Part shown: piece after piece, positions 54,239 through 61,809 of the stretch
How positions within the stretch are numbered: the stretch's first letter is position 1
How the letters are laid out: every line of letters begins with the position of its first letter
Source: Pseudomonadota bacterium
Lineage (GTDB): Bacteria > Pseudomonadota > Alphaproteobacteria > SP197
Length of the DNA: 64,000 bases
Assembly: GCA_039028155.1 (NCBI GenBank)
Contig: JBCCIS010000006.1
Span: 74,225 to 138,224 of the forward strand
Direction of reading: 5' to 3'
Made by a program: the position numbers and the translations under genes
The notes under the pieces: generated by a model
Told to the model about the DNA's origin: nothing
Database searches by the model: none
Seen by the model: the letters and a program-made list of their open reading frames with translations, nothing else

Positions 54239-55203
54239 GCGGAGGCTTTTACCGGCCTGCTGCCGGAGGGATCCCAGCGCCAGAGATTACCGGGCCTGAC
54301 GTGCACGCCACCGACCCAACGGTCGATGCCGTTGGTTTCGACCCAGTCGGTCTTGCCGTCAAGGAGATCGTTGCCTAACGACGTCAATGCGATCGGTGAT
54401 TTCCAGGTCTCCGGCTCGGTCAGCGCGCCAACCTTGGCGCGGGCAAGCCCGGTCACGATCGGCCAGTACATGATATCGCCCAGGAACGGCTGCGGCTCGA
54501 GGTGGCCGTGCAGGTCGCGGAAACACTGGCCGGGCGTCTCCGCACCTTCCGCGATGGCACGCAGCGTCAACCGTTCGGTGAGCGAGAGCCCATCCGTCGT
54601 CCACGGCAGCTCTCGCAGATGGCGCATCAGGGCCGGCGCCAGGAACGGCAGATCGGGTGTGCCCGCCGCCGCGAGCTCAAACAGTGCGAGGGGTTCCGGC
54701 GCGCGGAACGCCTGCCAGGCGCGTCGGCCTAGGGTAATCTGCGCCGGCGTCACCGGTCGTTCGCTGCCCCACAACGTCTTCAACTGGTCGGGTTCGAGTT
54801 GACCCAGGCCGATGAAACGGTCGATGCCGGGGAAGCGGTCGATCGAGATCATGTTGAGGCGCGGCTCAAGCTCGGGGCGATCAGCGAACCACGAGAGCAA
54901 GCGGATCAGGACCGCCTGGTCGTAGATATCGTGCTCGAACCACAGGACGACCCGCTCGTAGTCTCGTGTTTGCTCCAGGCTGTTCAGCGCTTCGCGCAGG
55001 CCTGTGTCTGTCTGCGCGCGGGACACACCAAGCTCGACGGTCAGATAGTCCAGACGCGCGGCATGGAAGGCATCGTCGTCACCGGCCGGCGTGCCTCCCT
55101 TGCAGACGGGATCGGAGAATTCCAGGAAGTCGCCGGGAACACCGGCTTGGCCGAGCCCGTCGCGAATGTCGGAGCCGCAGCGGATGTGAAGGGTGGAGGT
55201 CAT
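54235..55203 (-). CDS. DUF1835 domain protein at the end of the envelope-stress block
   Basis: 322 aa. N-terminal TSTLHIRCGSDIRDGL and FSDPVCKGGTPAG, then VVLWFEHDIYDQAVLIRLLSWF, match the DUF1835 family. It starts one base after the stop of a small membrane protein gene, so it appears to be the last gene of the minus-strand block. Its stop overlaps the acyl-CoA dehydrogenase stop. Function is unknown. Confidence 0.85.
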   Translation of the reverse strand: MTSTLHIRCGSDIRDGLGQAGVPGDFLEFSDPVCKGGTPAGDDDAFHAARLDYLTVELGVSRAQTDTGLREALNSLEQTRDYERVVLWFEHDIYDQAVLIRLLSWFADRPELEPRLNMISIDRFPGIDRFIGLGQLEPDQLKTLWGSERPVTPAQITLGRRAWQAFRAPEPLALFELAAAGTPDLPFLAPALMRHLRELPWTTDGLSLTERLTLRAIAEGAETPGQCFRDLHGHLEPQPFLGDIMYWPIVTGLARAKVGALTEPETWKSPIALTSLGNDLLDGKTDWVETNGIDRWVGGVHVRPGNLWRWDPSGSRPVKASA

Positions 55204-55204
55204 G

Positions 55205-55447
55205 CTAGATCCAATACATCTCTACCAGCGTACCGGCAACCGTTAGTCCGACGCCGAACGTGGCGATGCCGACCTTGAACCGGCGCCAGAGCCTGTAATC
55301 GCGATCCAGGGAATCGGACGACCGATGGATGTGTCCTCTTGTCAGCTTTTGTGGAATGAAGACCATGACAATCATCGCCATCCCGAACATGACCATCAGA
55401 CCACCGATGCTGCTGGCCATGCCGAGGTCTTCGATGGAAATGTTCAT
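55205..55447 (-). CDS. Small membrane protein, two TM helices (80 aa)
   Basis: 80 aa. TM1 about 10-32 (GGLMVMFGMAMIVMVFI), a charged loop of about 25 residues with Arg/His/Asp (KLTRGHIHRSSDSLDRDYR), and TM2 about 57-79 (GIATFGVGLTVAGTLVEMYW). Its start abuts the stop of the upstream small gene. No known family. Part of the small-membrane-protein array. Confidence 0.65.
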   Translation of the reverse strand: MNISIEDLGMASSIGGLMVMFGMAMIVMVFIPQKLTRGHIHRSSDSLDRDYRLWRRFKVGIATFGVGLTVAGTLVEMYWI

Positions 55448-55669
55448 CTAGGACTCCGACAGCAGAGCCAAGGCCGCGCCGATGATCAGTAGAAGACCGC
55501 CGAACAGCGCGACGTTGATATGCCAGCGCGCGAAGCGCGACCCCGCCCTGTCGGACTGCTCCATCTCCCGGTCCATGAACGGCATGTCGCCTATGTTCTG
55601 AAATGACAGCACGCTGAAGCCGATCAACGCGATGCCGAGGACGAGAAAGATGATGGCGGACAGGGCCAT
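55448..55669 (-). CDS. Small membrane protein, two TM helices (73 aa, paralog of the gene at 56757)
   Basis: 73 aa. TM1 about 3-22 (LSAIIFLVLGIALIGFSVLS), loop with IGDMPFMDREME, TM2 about 51-70 (INVALFGGLLLIIGAALALL). It shares MALSAIIF at the start, GIALIGF/GIVLIGF, the N-MPY/MPF-D loop and a final GAALALL/GVGLALL with the protein at 56757, so these are paralogs. A gap of 59 nt separates it from the next upstream gene. Confidence 0.7.
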   Translation of the reverse strand: MALSAIIFLVLGIALIGFSVLSFQNIGDMPFMDREMEQSDRAGSRFARWHINVALFGGLLLIIGAALALLSES

Positions 55670-55728
55670 GGCTCAAGCCTCCTCGCTTTAGGCCGGTAGC
55701 GTAACACACACCATGTTTAGAGCGTCGG

Positions 55729-56004
55729 TCACGTTGGCCCCGACGTGAATGCTAGAAGATCTTCTATCGCGATGACCACGACCCCAAACATGACACCAGT
55801 CGCCATCATCGCGAGGCCGCAAAAGAACATTCTGGAGACACTCTGAACGAAGTTGGGATCGGCGACTCTGTTGAGTTCGAATTGCCGACGCTTCACCAGG
55901 TTTCCGAGGACCCAGGCGTTAACTGCGAGCATCATGGCTCCAAGGCCGAGGGCAAGAAGGGAAATCGATGTAAAGCCCATGACCGAAAGGGTCGGCATCG
56001 TCAT
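55729..56004 (-). CDS. Small membrane protein, two TM helices (91 aa)
   Basis: 91 aa. TM1 about 12-35 (TSISLLALGLGAMMLAVNAWVL), a loop with RRQFELNRVADPNFV, and TM2 about 60-82 (MFFCGLAMMATGVMFGVVVI). The ATG overlaps the TGA of the upstream small gene (4 nt). No family recognised. Confidence 0.65.
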   Translation of the reverse strand: MTMPTLSVMGFTSISLLALGLGAMMLAVNAWVLGNLVKRRQFELNRVADPNFVQSVSRMFFCGLAMMATGVMFGVVVIAIEDLLAFTSGPT

Positions 56005-56255
56005 GTTCCATCAAGCCAGAAGAGCTGAGCCAGCGTGCCGCCGATGATGAGGGCAACGCCGCCGAACAAGGCACAAAGCCTGATCCATCGCCAGATGCGG
56101 TGATTGCGCGCGTCCATGGTGACGTAACGGCTTTGAACGTTGTTCTCGAACATCGCCGGCGCGAGCGCCCCGATGACGCAAACAACGCCGACGCAGATCA
56201 AGGTCGTTACAAAGAAATCGAGCCACTCAGCGGGGCTAAGGTAGTAGTAATACAT
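56001..56255 (-). CDS. Small membrane protein, two TM helices (84 aa)
   Basis: 84 aa. Starts MYYYYLSPAEWLDFF; TM1 about 14-34, loop with FENNVQSRYVTMDARNHRIWR, TM2 about 60-80 (RLCALFGGVALIIGGTLAQLF). The second helix, with FGG-x-ALIIGGTL, resembles the second helices of the 73-aa and 80-aa proteins. Overlaps the downstream ATG by 4 nt. Confidence 0.65.
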   Translation of the reverse strand: MYYYYLSPAEWLDFFVTTLICVGVVCVIGALAPAMFENNVQSRYVTMDARNHRIWRWIRLCALFGGVALIIGGTLAQLFWLDGT

Positions 56256-56261
56256 CGGCGG

Positions 56262-56753
56262 TCACGCAGCTAAGGCGCAGAGGATGAAAGCCAAGGCGAT
56301 CATGCCGAGCGCGACCATGTTGGTGCGCGCTGAAAGACCAATGTCCTGGCGAAAGTCGACGATCCGATAGAGCTCCGGATCCTGCCAGCGGTAACGGTGC
56401 ATGCGGTCCGTCGCATGCCACCATGTTGCAGCCAGAAGCACAGCGGTAGAAACGAGGATCGTGGCGAGTAGCTCTGCGCCCCCGTCAAACATTCGGATGA
56501 TGTGCAGACGGCCGCTGTACGGCGACGCTGGTTGTGTGACGAAACCTGCGATCAAAAGTAGCAATGCCAGTCCAGTCATCCGCCAACGGAGTCTTTGCGT
56601 CACCCGGCGCTTTGACCTCGACGCAGTAGTACCGTGGTCCTTCGGGAAGTTCGGTACGTCCGGTGGGGTGACGCCGACATAGAAGATGGCAACACCGATG
56701 ATGATCAGCGCGTTGCTGGCTGGTCCGATCCAGTCACCGAGCGCGTTCCACAC
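56262..56753 (-). CDS. Membrane protein, about four TM helices (163 aa)
   Basis: 163 aa. TM1 about 14-28 (ALIIIGVAIFYVGVTPP), basic loop (HGTTASRSKRRVTQRLR), TM2 about 59-74, TM3 about 95-115 (LLATILVSTAVLLAATWW), TM4 about 145-162. It appears like a doubled version of the two-helix genes beside it. It lies 3 nt past the stop of the 56757 gene. Function is unknown. Confidence 0.7.
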   Translation of the reverse strand: MWNALGDWIGPASNALIIIGVAIFYVGVTPPDVPNFPKDHGTTASRSKRRVTQRLRWRMTGLALLLLIAGFVTQPASPYSGRLHIIRMFDGGAELLATILVSTAVLLAATWWHATDRMHRYRWQDPELYRIVDFRQDIGLSARTNMVALGMIALAFILCALAA

Positions 56754-56756
56754 AGC

Positions 56757-56978
56757 TCATATCTCGGTCAGCAGGGCCAGGCCGACGCCGATGGCGATCA
56801 TGATCAATCCGGTCAACGTGACCTTGGCGAGCTTGCGCTGATGGCTCGTGTTGGTGATGTCGGCATGCTCCTCCTGGTGATCGGTATACGGCATGTTGAA
56901 AATGTTGCTGAGCGACATCAGACCGAAGCCGATGAGAACGATGCCAACGGCTATGAAGATGATTGCGGAAAGGGCCAT
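56757..56978 (-). CDS. Small membrane protein, two TM helices (73 aa, paralog of the gene at 55448)
   Basis: 73 aa. TM1 about 3-25 (LSAIIFIAVGIVLIGFGLMSL), a loop NIFNMPYTDHQEEHADI with His and acidic residues, TM2 about 50-70 (VTLTGLIMIAIGVGLALL). Similar in length, first residues and loop to the protein at 55448. A gap of 30 nt separates it from the upstream gene. Confidence 0.7.
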   Translation of the reverse strand: MALSAIIFIAVGIVLIGFGLMSLSNIFNMPYTDHQEEHADITNTSHQRKLAKVTLTGLIMIAIGVGLALLTEI

Positions 56979-57008
56979 AGTCGCGATCCCCCGTCGTTGT
57001 CGCCCGGA

Positions 57009-57230
57009 TCAGGCGCCCACAAGAAACATCATTACGAATCCGATAACCAGCAGGCCGAGCCCGGTCAACAGGACCCACAGGTTGGTGCGATGCACACCCT
57101 TGTCCGTGGTGGTCCCATGATAACGCTCTTCCTTTGCCAACAGACCGTAGAGGTTGGCGGCCGAGAAGACGCCGACGCCGGTCACAAGGCAACCGACACA
57201 GACAAACGCTAATCCGATGACAAATCCCAT
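57009..57230 (-). CDS. Small membrane protein, two TM helices (73 aa)
   Basis: 73 aa from ATG at 57230 (GGAGAAGGAG just upstream); an upstream ATG at 57269 would add 13 acidic residues. TM1 about 2-24 (FVIGLAFVCVGCLVTGVGVF), loop with AKEERYHGTTTDKGVHRTN, TM2 about 50-71 (VLLTGLGLLVIGFVMMFLV). No family recognised. Confidence 0.65.
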   Translation of the reverse strand: MGFVIGLAFVCVGCLVTGVGVFSAANLYGLLAKEERYHGTTTDKGVHRTNLWVLLTGLGLLVIGFVMMFLVGA

Positions 57231-57308
57231 GGCTCCTTCTCCTTCGTCGTTGGTTATCAGGTCGTCCATTCGAGCCGACGTGCTGGTACTCGCATCACGC
57301 AGGCACGC

Positions 57309-57551
57309 CTAGAGCATGGCCAGTAGCAAAAGCAGAATGCCTGTGGCCAGTACGATAAGTCCGATCTTTAGGACCGCGCCTTTGCGGCCTGTTCGGTTCT
57401 GCTCGTCGCGAAGCGAACGTGTTTCATCGTACGTGTTCGACGTGTGCCCAGCAGATATGTAGGCGCTGCCCATCGATCCCATGACTCCTACGGCGACAAG
57501 ACAGCCGCCGACGATAATGAGAGGGGACGCCAAGAGCGCGAGTGCGGACAT
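57309..57551 (-). CDS. Small membrane protein, two TM helices (80 aa, paralog of the gene at 57591)
   Basis: 80 aa. TM1 about 5-27 (LLASPLIIVGGCLVAVGVMG), loop with SAGHTSNTYDETRSLRDEQN, TM2 about 60-79. The PLIIVGGCL first-helix motif is shared with PLIFVGGCL of the next upstream protein, so the two are paralogs. Confidence 0.7.
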   Translation of the reverse strand: MSALALLASPLIIVGGCLVAVGVMGSMGSAYISAGHTSNTYDETRSLRDEQNRTGRKGAVLKIGLIVLATGILLLLLAML

Positions 57552-57590
57552 ATCACTCCCCCTTCCGCTGGTTGGTCCATCGTTTCGGCA

Positions 57591-57827
57591 TCACAGACCC
57601 GCCACCACCACAAGAACGGCGCCGACAGCAAACAGTTTGAGGCCCAGTGTGATGCGCCGTTTGCGGCTGCCGGGGTCGAAGGGCTGGCGGTAGGCGCGGC
57701 TGCCGACCGGTTGCTTCGGGCCGTAGCCGCTGATGAACGCGTGGCTGCCGGGCCGGATGAAGCCGGCGGCGGTCAGACAGCCGCCGACAAAGATGAGAGG
57801 TACACCAAGGAACAACAGAAGACTCAT
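57591..57827 (-). CDS. Small membrane protein, two TM helices (78 aa, paralog of the gene at 57309)
   Basis: 78 aa. TM1 about 2-23 (LLLFLGVPLIFVGGCLTAAGF), a loop GYGPKQPVGSRAYRQPFD rich in Pro/Arg, TM2 about 60-77 (LGLKLFAVGAVLVVVAG). It is the first small gene after the flotillin gene, with a GC hairpin in between. AGGAGGAACG precedes the start. Confidence 0.7.
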   Translation of the reverse strand: MSLLLFLGVPLIFVGGCLTAAGFIRPGSHAFISGYGPKQPVGSRAYRQPFDPGSRKRRITLGLKLFAVGAVLVVVAGL

Positions 57828-57850
57828 GCCACGTTCCTCCTTCGTCTGAG

Positions 57851-57870
57851 GGGGCGGCCGAAGCCGCCCC
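57851..57870 (-). terminator. GC hairpin with UUCG loop after the flotillin gene
   Basis: On the minus strand GGGGCGGC-TTCG-GCCGCCCC forms an 8-bp stem with the very stable UUCG tetraloop, 12 nt past the flotillin stop. No U run follows, so it may attenuate or stabilise the upstream mRNA and set the ratio to the small genes. Confidence 0.45.
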
Positions 57871-57881
57871 TTGCGCGGGCC

Positions 57882-59615
57882 CTAGTCCCCCGCGTCGCTA
57901 CGGCCGACCTCGTCCTTCAAGCTGTCGACAAACCCGTCGAGGTTGTCGGCGTTGAGGCCGACCTCTTTCATCAGCGCGTCGATCAGCGGCGCCTGGCTGC
58001 GATAACGCAGCGCGCTGGCGACCACCTGGTCAGCGAGGCCGGCACCACCGCCGGCGCCGGCGCCTTCGACGGCGGCGCCACCGTTGCCGCCGCCGCCATT
58101 GCCGTTGCCGGTCAGGCCGTCGACCTGGACGATCTTGATGCCGTCGATCTGCTCCATCGGCTTGACGGATTCGCGGATGATCGACTGCAGGTTCTCGATG
58201 ATGGCGAGCTTCACCTTCATCGCGACGATTTCTTCGGTCAGCGTGTTGTCGGCCTCGTTGAGCGCCTTGCGCCCGGCCGCTTCGACCGCGTAGCGGATCT
58301 CCGCCGCAACGGCCTTCAGCTTCTCGGCCTCCGATTCGCCGGTGGCCTCGATGCGCACCTTTTCCGACGCGGCTTCCGCGAGCGTGCGGATGGCGTCGGC
58401 CTCGTCATTGGCGGCCTCTTTCTGGGCCTCGGCAGCGACCTTGATCTTGATCGCGTCGCGTTCGGCGACACGGCTCGCCTCGACCAGCTCGACGATCTTC
58501 TGACGCTCGGCCTGTTCGGTCTCGCGCGAGGTGATGACGAGTTCCTCCTCGCGCACTGCCTCGGCGCGCGCGCGGTCGGCTTCGGCCTGGGCGACCGATT
58601 GCGCCTTCGACTTCTCGGCGACGGCGATCTCGCGGTCTTGGTTTGCCAGTTCGACTGCCTTGTTGCGGTTGATGTCGCGCTCCTTGACCTCGCGGTCTTT
58701 CTCAATGCGCGCCTGTTCGACCTCACGCTCGGCCTCGATCTTCGACTGCTCGACGTCGCGGGTCGCCATGATGCGCGCCTGTTCGGCCTCACGCTCCTGT
58801 TCGGCCTGCTCCCTGGCAATCTCGGCAACCTGGGCGGCGCGGCGCACTTCGACCTCGCGGGTCTGTTCGAGGCGCGCGTATTCGGTGTCGCGGCCGATCT
58901 GCAGTGACTGGCGCTCAGTCTCCAGGTCCTTCAACTCGATCGCGACCTTGGTGTCGCGTTCGATCTCGTTGCGCCGCTTGCGGCGGTCTTCAATTTCGTC
59001 GGTCAGTTTGGTCAGACCGGCGGCGTCAAACGCGTTGTTGGGGTTGAAGAAGTCGCGGTCGGTCTGGTCGAGGCCGGTCAGCGACACGGATTCAAGCTCC
59101 AGACCGTTCTTCAACAGGTCCTCGGAAACCGCTGTCTGGACCTTCTGGACGAATTGGACGCGTTGTTCGTGCAGTTCCTCCATCGCCATCTCGGCGGCGA
59201 CCGCGCGCAAGGCGTCGACGAACTTGCCTTCGACCAGTTCCTTCAAGGATTCCGGATGCATGGTGCGCTTGCCCAGCGTCTGGGCAGCGGCCGCAATCGA
59301 GTCCGCGGTCGGCTGGACACGGACATAGAACTCCGCCAGCACGTCGACACGCATGCGGTCGCGGGTAATCAGCGCCTGCTGATCGTTGCGACGCACTTCC
59401 AGGCGCAGCGTGTTCATGTTGACGGGAATGGTGTCGTGCAGCACCGGGAAGACCAGGCTGCCGCCGTTCATGACGACCTTCTGACCGCCCATGCCGGTGC
59501 GCACGAACGAGATTTCCTTGGTCGCGCGCTGGTAGAGCCGCGCCATGATCAGCCCGATGGTTAGCAGGGCGACAAGGGCGATGCCTGCTAAGATAAGGAT
59601 GTCGATAATGGCCAT
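57882..59615 (-). CDS. Flotillin-like SPFH/band 7 protein (YqiK type)
   Basis: 577 aa. N-terminal TM helix (IIDILILAGIALVALLTIGLI), SPFH domain about 30-210 with RTGMGGQKVVMNGGSLVFPVLHDTIPVNMNTLRLEV, then a long, charged, heptad-like coiled-coil region (about 220-480, rich in Glu/Arg/Ala), and a Gly-rich C-terminal segment (NGNGGGGNGGAAVEG). Such flotillins build large oligomers on membrane microdomains. Together with the upstream NfeD/YqiJ-like protein they form a familiar pair. Confidence 0.9.
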   Translation of the reverse strand: MAIIDILILAGIALVALLTIGLIMARLYQRATKEISFVRTGMGGQKVVMNGGSLVFPVLHDTIPVNMNTLRLEVRRNDQQALITRDRMRVDVLAEFYVRVQPTADSIAAAAQTLGKRTMHPESLKELVEGKFVDALRAVAAEMAMEELHEQRVQFVQKVQTAVSEDLLKNGLELESVSLTGLDQTDRDFFNPNNAFDAAGLTKLTDEIEDRRKRRNEIERDTKVAIELKDLETERQSLQIGRDTEYARLEQTREVEVRRAAQVAEIAREQAEQEREAEQARIMATRDVEQSKIEAEREVEQARIEKDREVKERDINRNKAVELANQDREIAVAEKSKAQSVAQAEADRARAEAVREEELVITSRETEQAERQKIVELVEASRVAERDAIKIKVAAEAQKEAANDEADAIRTLAEAASEKVRIEATGESEAEKLKAVAAEIRYAVEAAGRKALNEADNTLTEEIVAMKVKLAIIENLQSIIRESVKPMEQIDGIKIVQVDGLTGNGNGGGGNGGAAVEGAGAGGGAGLADQVVASALRYRSQAPLIDALMKEVGLNADNLDGFVDSLKDEVGRSDAGD

Positions 59616-59674
59616 GGTCTCTACTCCAGTCTGTTGGTCGTCAGGGGGTTAACGGCCGCCATTCTTGCGCTGGC

Positions 59675-60400
59675 TTAGCTATCGGTATCGAGCACCGCAC
59701 CGGTCGCCGTGATGGCGCGGAAGACCGCGCTTTCGCCGCTGACCAAGAGCACCTGGTCGCCGGAATCGAAGACGTCGCCGTCGACATCCGGCTCGACCAT
59801 GACGTAGTGGGTCTGGCCGTGCTGGTCGGTGAGCTTGGCCTGGGCCGGCATGCCTTTCTTGGCGGTGCCCAGGGTAATGGTGGCGACGCGGCCGATAAAG
59901 CTGTCGCGCGTCACCGCGGATGTTTCCTCCTTCGGTATGAGCTTGGAGAAGCCGAGCCCGAACATGCGCACCACCGGCAAGCTGGCGATGAACACGATGG
60001 GCGCGACGATCCACGCAGTGAGGGGGCCACCGATGACGCCGACGATGATCGACTGCACGATCAGCCCGCCCAGACCGAACACGGTCAGCAGGACGACGAG
60101 CAGAACCAGCGCCGGCACCTTGCCGATGCACAGCCAACCCAACAGGGACGACAGCGCGCTGGCATGTCCGAGCTCCGGTGCGTCGATAGCCGCATCGGCA
60201 TCGAGGTCCATGTCCATATCGACATCCATGTCGACATCCAGATCCACGTCCACGTCGGGCGTGTCGGGCAGCATGTTGTCGATGAACGACGACATGCCCA
60301 TGCCCAGCAGTGTCGCGACGCCTTCAAGCACGGCGATGCCGAGCATCACGACGATGGCCGTCGTGAAAAGAACGTTCTCGGGCTGCAACAGGCTGGACAT
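59675..60400 (-). CDS. NfeD/YqiJ-like inner-membrane protein with Asp-repeat loop
   Basis: 241 aa. TM near 12-33; then a 48-70 stretch of alternating Asp with Val/Leu/Met (DVDVDLDVDMDV...), further TMs about 86-130 and 125-150, and a soluble OB-fold-like domain at about 155-240 (SFIGRVATITLGTAKKGMPAQAKLTD, GDQVLLVSGESAVFRAI). OB-fold NfeD-family proteins partner SPFH proteins. The Asp-repeat loop is unusual and could bind divalent cations. Confidence 0.85.
   Translation of the reverse strand: MSSLLQPENVLFTTAIVVMLGIAVLEGVATLLGMGMSSFIDNMLPDTPDVDVDLDVDMDVDMDMDLDADAAIDAPELGHASALSSLLGWLCIGKVPALVLLVVLLTVFGLGGLIVQSIIVGVIGGPLTAWIVAPIVFIASLPVVRMFGLGFSKLIPKEETSAVTRDSFIGRVATITLGTAKKGMPAQAKLTDQHGQTHYVMVEPDVDGDVFDSGDQVLLVSGESAVFRAITATGAVLDTDS
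60186..60258. repeat. Low-complexity tandem GAC/GTC-type codons encoding the Asp-repeat loop
   Basis: A series of near-hexamer units such as GACATC/GATGTC (on the plus strand CATGTC, CATATC, CATCCA, CATGTCGACATCC) encodes Asp-Val/Met/Leu repeats. Slippage could vary loop length between strains. Confidence 0.6.
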
Positions 60401-60428
60401 GGTGGTGGTTATCCCTCCTCGGGCGCGA

Positions 60429-61106
60429 TCAGGACGCGCTTGACTTGAATTGGCTCAACCGCTCCTGAATGCGGTTCTTGCGCGAGAGGTCGTCGAGCTC
60501 GGCGAGCTCTTTGGCCGTCTTCGCGTCAGGCGTCGAGCTGCCGGGGGCAAGACCCGCCGAACGCTCCATCACGCGGTCGAAGGCTTTCTCGGCCCGGCTC
60601 ACCGACTCGGCGACACTGGGGCCGGCCGGGCTGCCGCCGGTCGCGCTTTGCGCTCCGCTTTGCTTCTGCGCTTTGCGGAACTGAGCGAGCTCGTCCTGCA
60701 TTTCGCGCTTGCGGCCTTGAAGCGCCGTGATGAAACCTTCCATCTCAGCTTCGTCTTCGCCGGCCTGGGCAATCGACTGTTCGAGCACCGGGATCTGCGC
60801 CTCGATATCGAGCAGTTTGCCAACCGCCGTCTCGGCCAGGTCCTCACGGCCTTCCTTGATCGCAAGCTGGACCTTTTCGGAAAGCGCGTTGTGTTTGGCG
60901 TTCTCGTCGGCAAGCCGGTTCGACGCCAGGTGCTTGCGCGCGACGACCTTGCCGAGTTCGGCGCGGACGTCGTCGATGCCTTTGTCGATTTCACGCACGG
61001 CCTGTTCCATGACCGCTTCGGGCGCCATGTTCTCTGCCGCGTCGATTACCTGATTAGCAGCGCCGCTGATCAGACGGCCAACGCGTGATCCAAGATTATC
61101 AGCCAT
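60429..61106 (-). CDS. pspA: PspA/IM30 family phage-shock protein
   Basis: 225 aa. PspA/IM30 coiled-coil organisation: RVGRLISGAANQVIDAAENMAPEAVMEQAVREIDKGI at the start, and long charged helices to about 140 (VARKHLASNRLADENAKHN and DEAEMEGFITALQGRKREMQDELAQFRK). The disordered tail has QSGAQSATGGS. It protects membranes and binds damaged lipid. The amphipathic helix 0 region is at about 1-25. Its start overlaps the upstream gene by 8 nt. Confidence 0.9.
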   Translation of the reverse strand: MADNLGSRVGRLISGAANQVIDAAENMAPEAVMEQAVREIDKGIDDVRAELGKVVARKHLASNRLADENAKHNALSEKVQLAIKEGREDLAETAVGKLLDIEAQIPVLEQSIAQAGEDEAEMEGFITALQGRKREMQDELAQFRKAQKQSGAQSATGGSPAGPSVAESVSRAEKAFDRVMERSAGLAPGSSTPDAKTAKELAELDDLSRKNRIQERLSQFKSSAS

Positions 61107-61629
61107 CGGTCCTTCCTTTCTCCGTCTCTAGTTGGGCACGAATGATGTCACAAAGCTCAACCACGGGTTCCATGCGGCGCGAGATAGCCGAGCTATCGTA
61201 GCAAGGGTTGTGCCGCGTTACCGCCATACGTAACACCCGCTCAACAAAAACAAACACCCTGTCGGCCAGGCCGTCCTCCAGCTTCTGAAGCTTGTCCGCC
61301 GCCTCCTCGTCGTCGGCGTTGGGCAGATTGCCCATCAGGTAGGCCATGGTGTCCGGCAGCCAGGATGCTGCCTGGGCCAGCAGTTCGGAGTGCTGCTTCA
61401 CGCGGCCCTCCGCATCCCGCAGCCGGCGCTCGGCCGGCGCTTCGATATCCTGCAAAACGGCCAGAACATCAGCATAACTGCGGTTTCCTGACCGTCTTCG
61501 TCGCGCCTCGGCAATCAGGGCGCGCAGCTTTTCGCTGTGGGTCGTGGCACCGGGTATGGCGAGGCCGTTGAGAAAATCGGCGTCCGCCTCCGAGATACGG
61601 ACGCTCAAGGGCACGGTCTTGTTGGGCAC
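61099..61629 (-). CDS. Possible ribbon-helix-helix regulator of the envelope-stress block
   Basis: 176 aa. N-terminal TVPLSVRISEADADFLNGLA and THSEKLRALIAEARRRR suggest strand-helix-helix of an RHH DNA-binding domain. The C-terminal 130 residues are helical (EAADKLQKLEDGLADRVFVFVERVLRMAVT). It precedes pspA with 8-nt overlap, and twin TGT-ACA repeats lie 31 nt upstream. Autoregulation of the whole operon is likely but inferred. Confidence 0.6.
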   Translation of the reverse strand: MPNKTVPLSVRISEADADFLNGLAIPGATTHSEKLRALIAEARRRRSGNRSYADVLAVLQDIEAPAERRLRDAEGRVKQHSELLAQAASWLPDTMAYLMGNLPNADDEEAADKLQKLEDGLADRVFVFVERVLRMAVTRHNPCYDSSAISRRMEPVVELCDIIRAQLETEKGRTDG

Positions 61630-61660
61630 GGGGCTGAAGCCTCCAAGCTTATGTCAGCGA

Positions 61661-61678
61661 ATGTTTACATTTGTATAC
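61661..61678. promoter_or_regulatory. Twin 8-bp operator-like sites before the possible RHH regulator
   Basis: TGTTTACA (61661-61668) and TGTATACA (61671-61678) repeat with 10-bp spacing; on the minus strand TGTATACAAATGTAAACA. The sites begin 31 nt before the start at 61629, suited to repression by a small dimeric DNA-binding protein. Confidence 0.5.
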
Positions 61679-61809
61679 ACATGGGGATGTTTGGAGACAA
61701 ATCAAGCGAAATTGTGGCGAACAGCAAAAGCGCCGGCGGGCATGGGGCCCGTCCAGCGCTGAAACTGCTTCGATTCGGTTATCTGGGTCCCGTTATGGGA
61801 CAGTCGATT

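Noticed and set aside
57444-58907. Plus-strand frame of 487 codons opposite the flotillin coiled coil
   Set aside because: The repetitive Leu/Asp/Phe pattern mirrors the Glu/Arg-rich flotillin codons, so it is a shadow.
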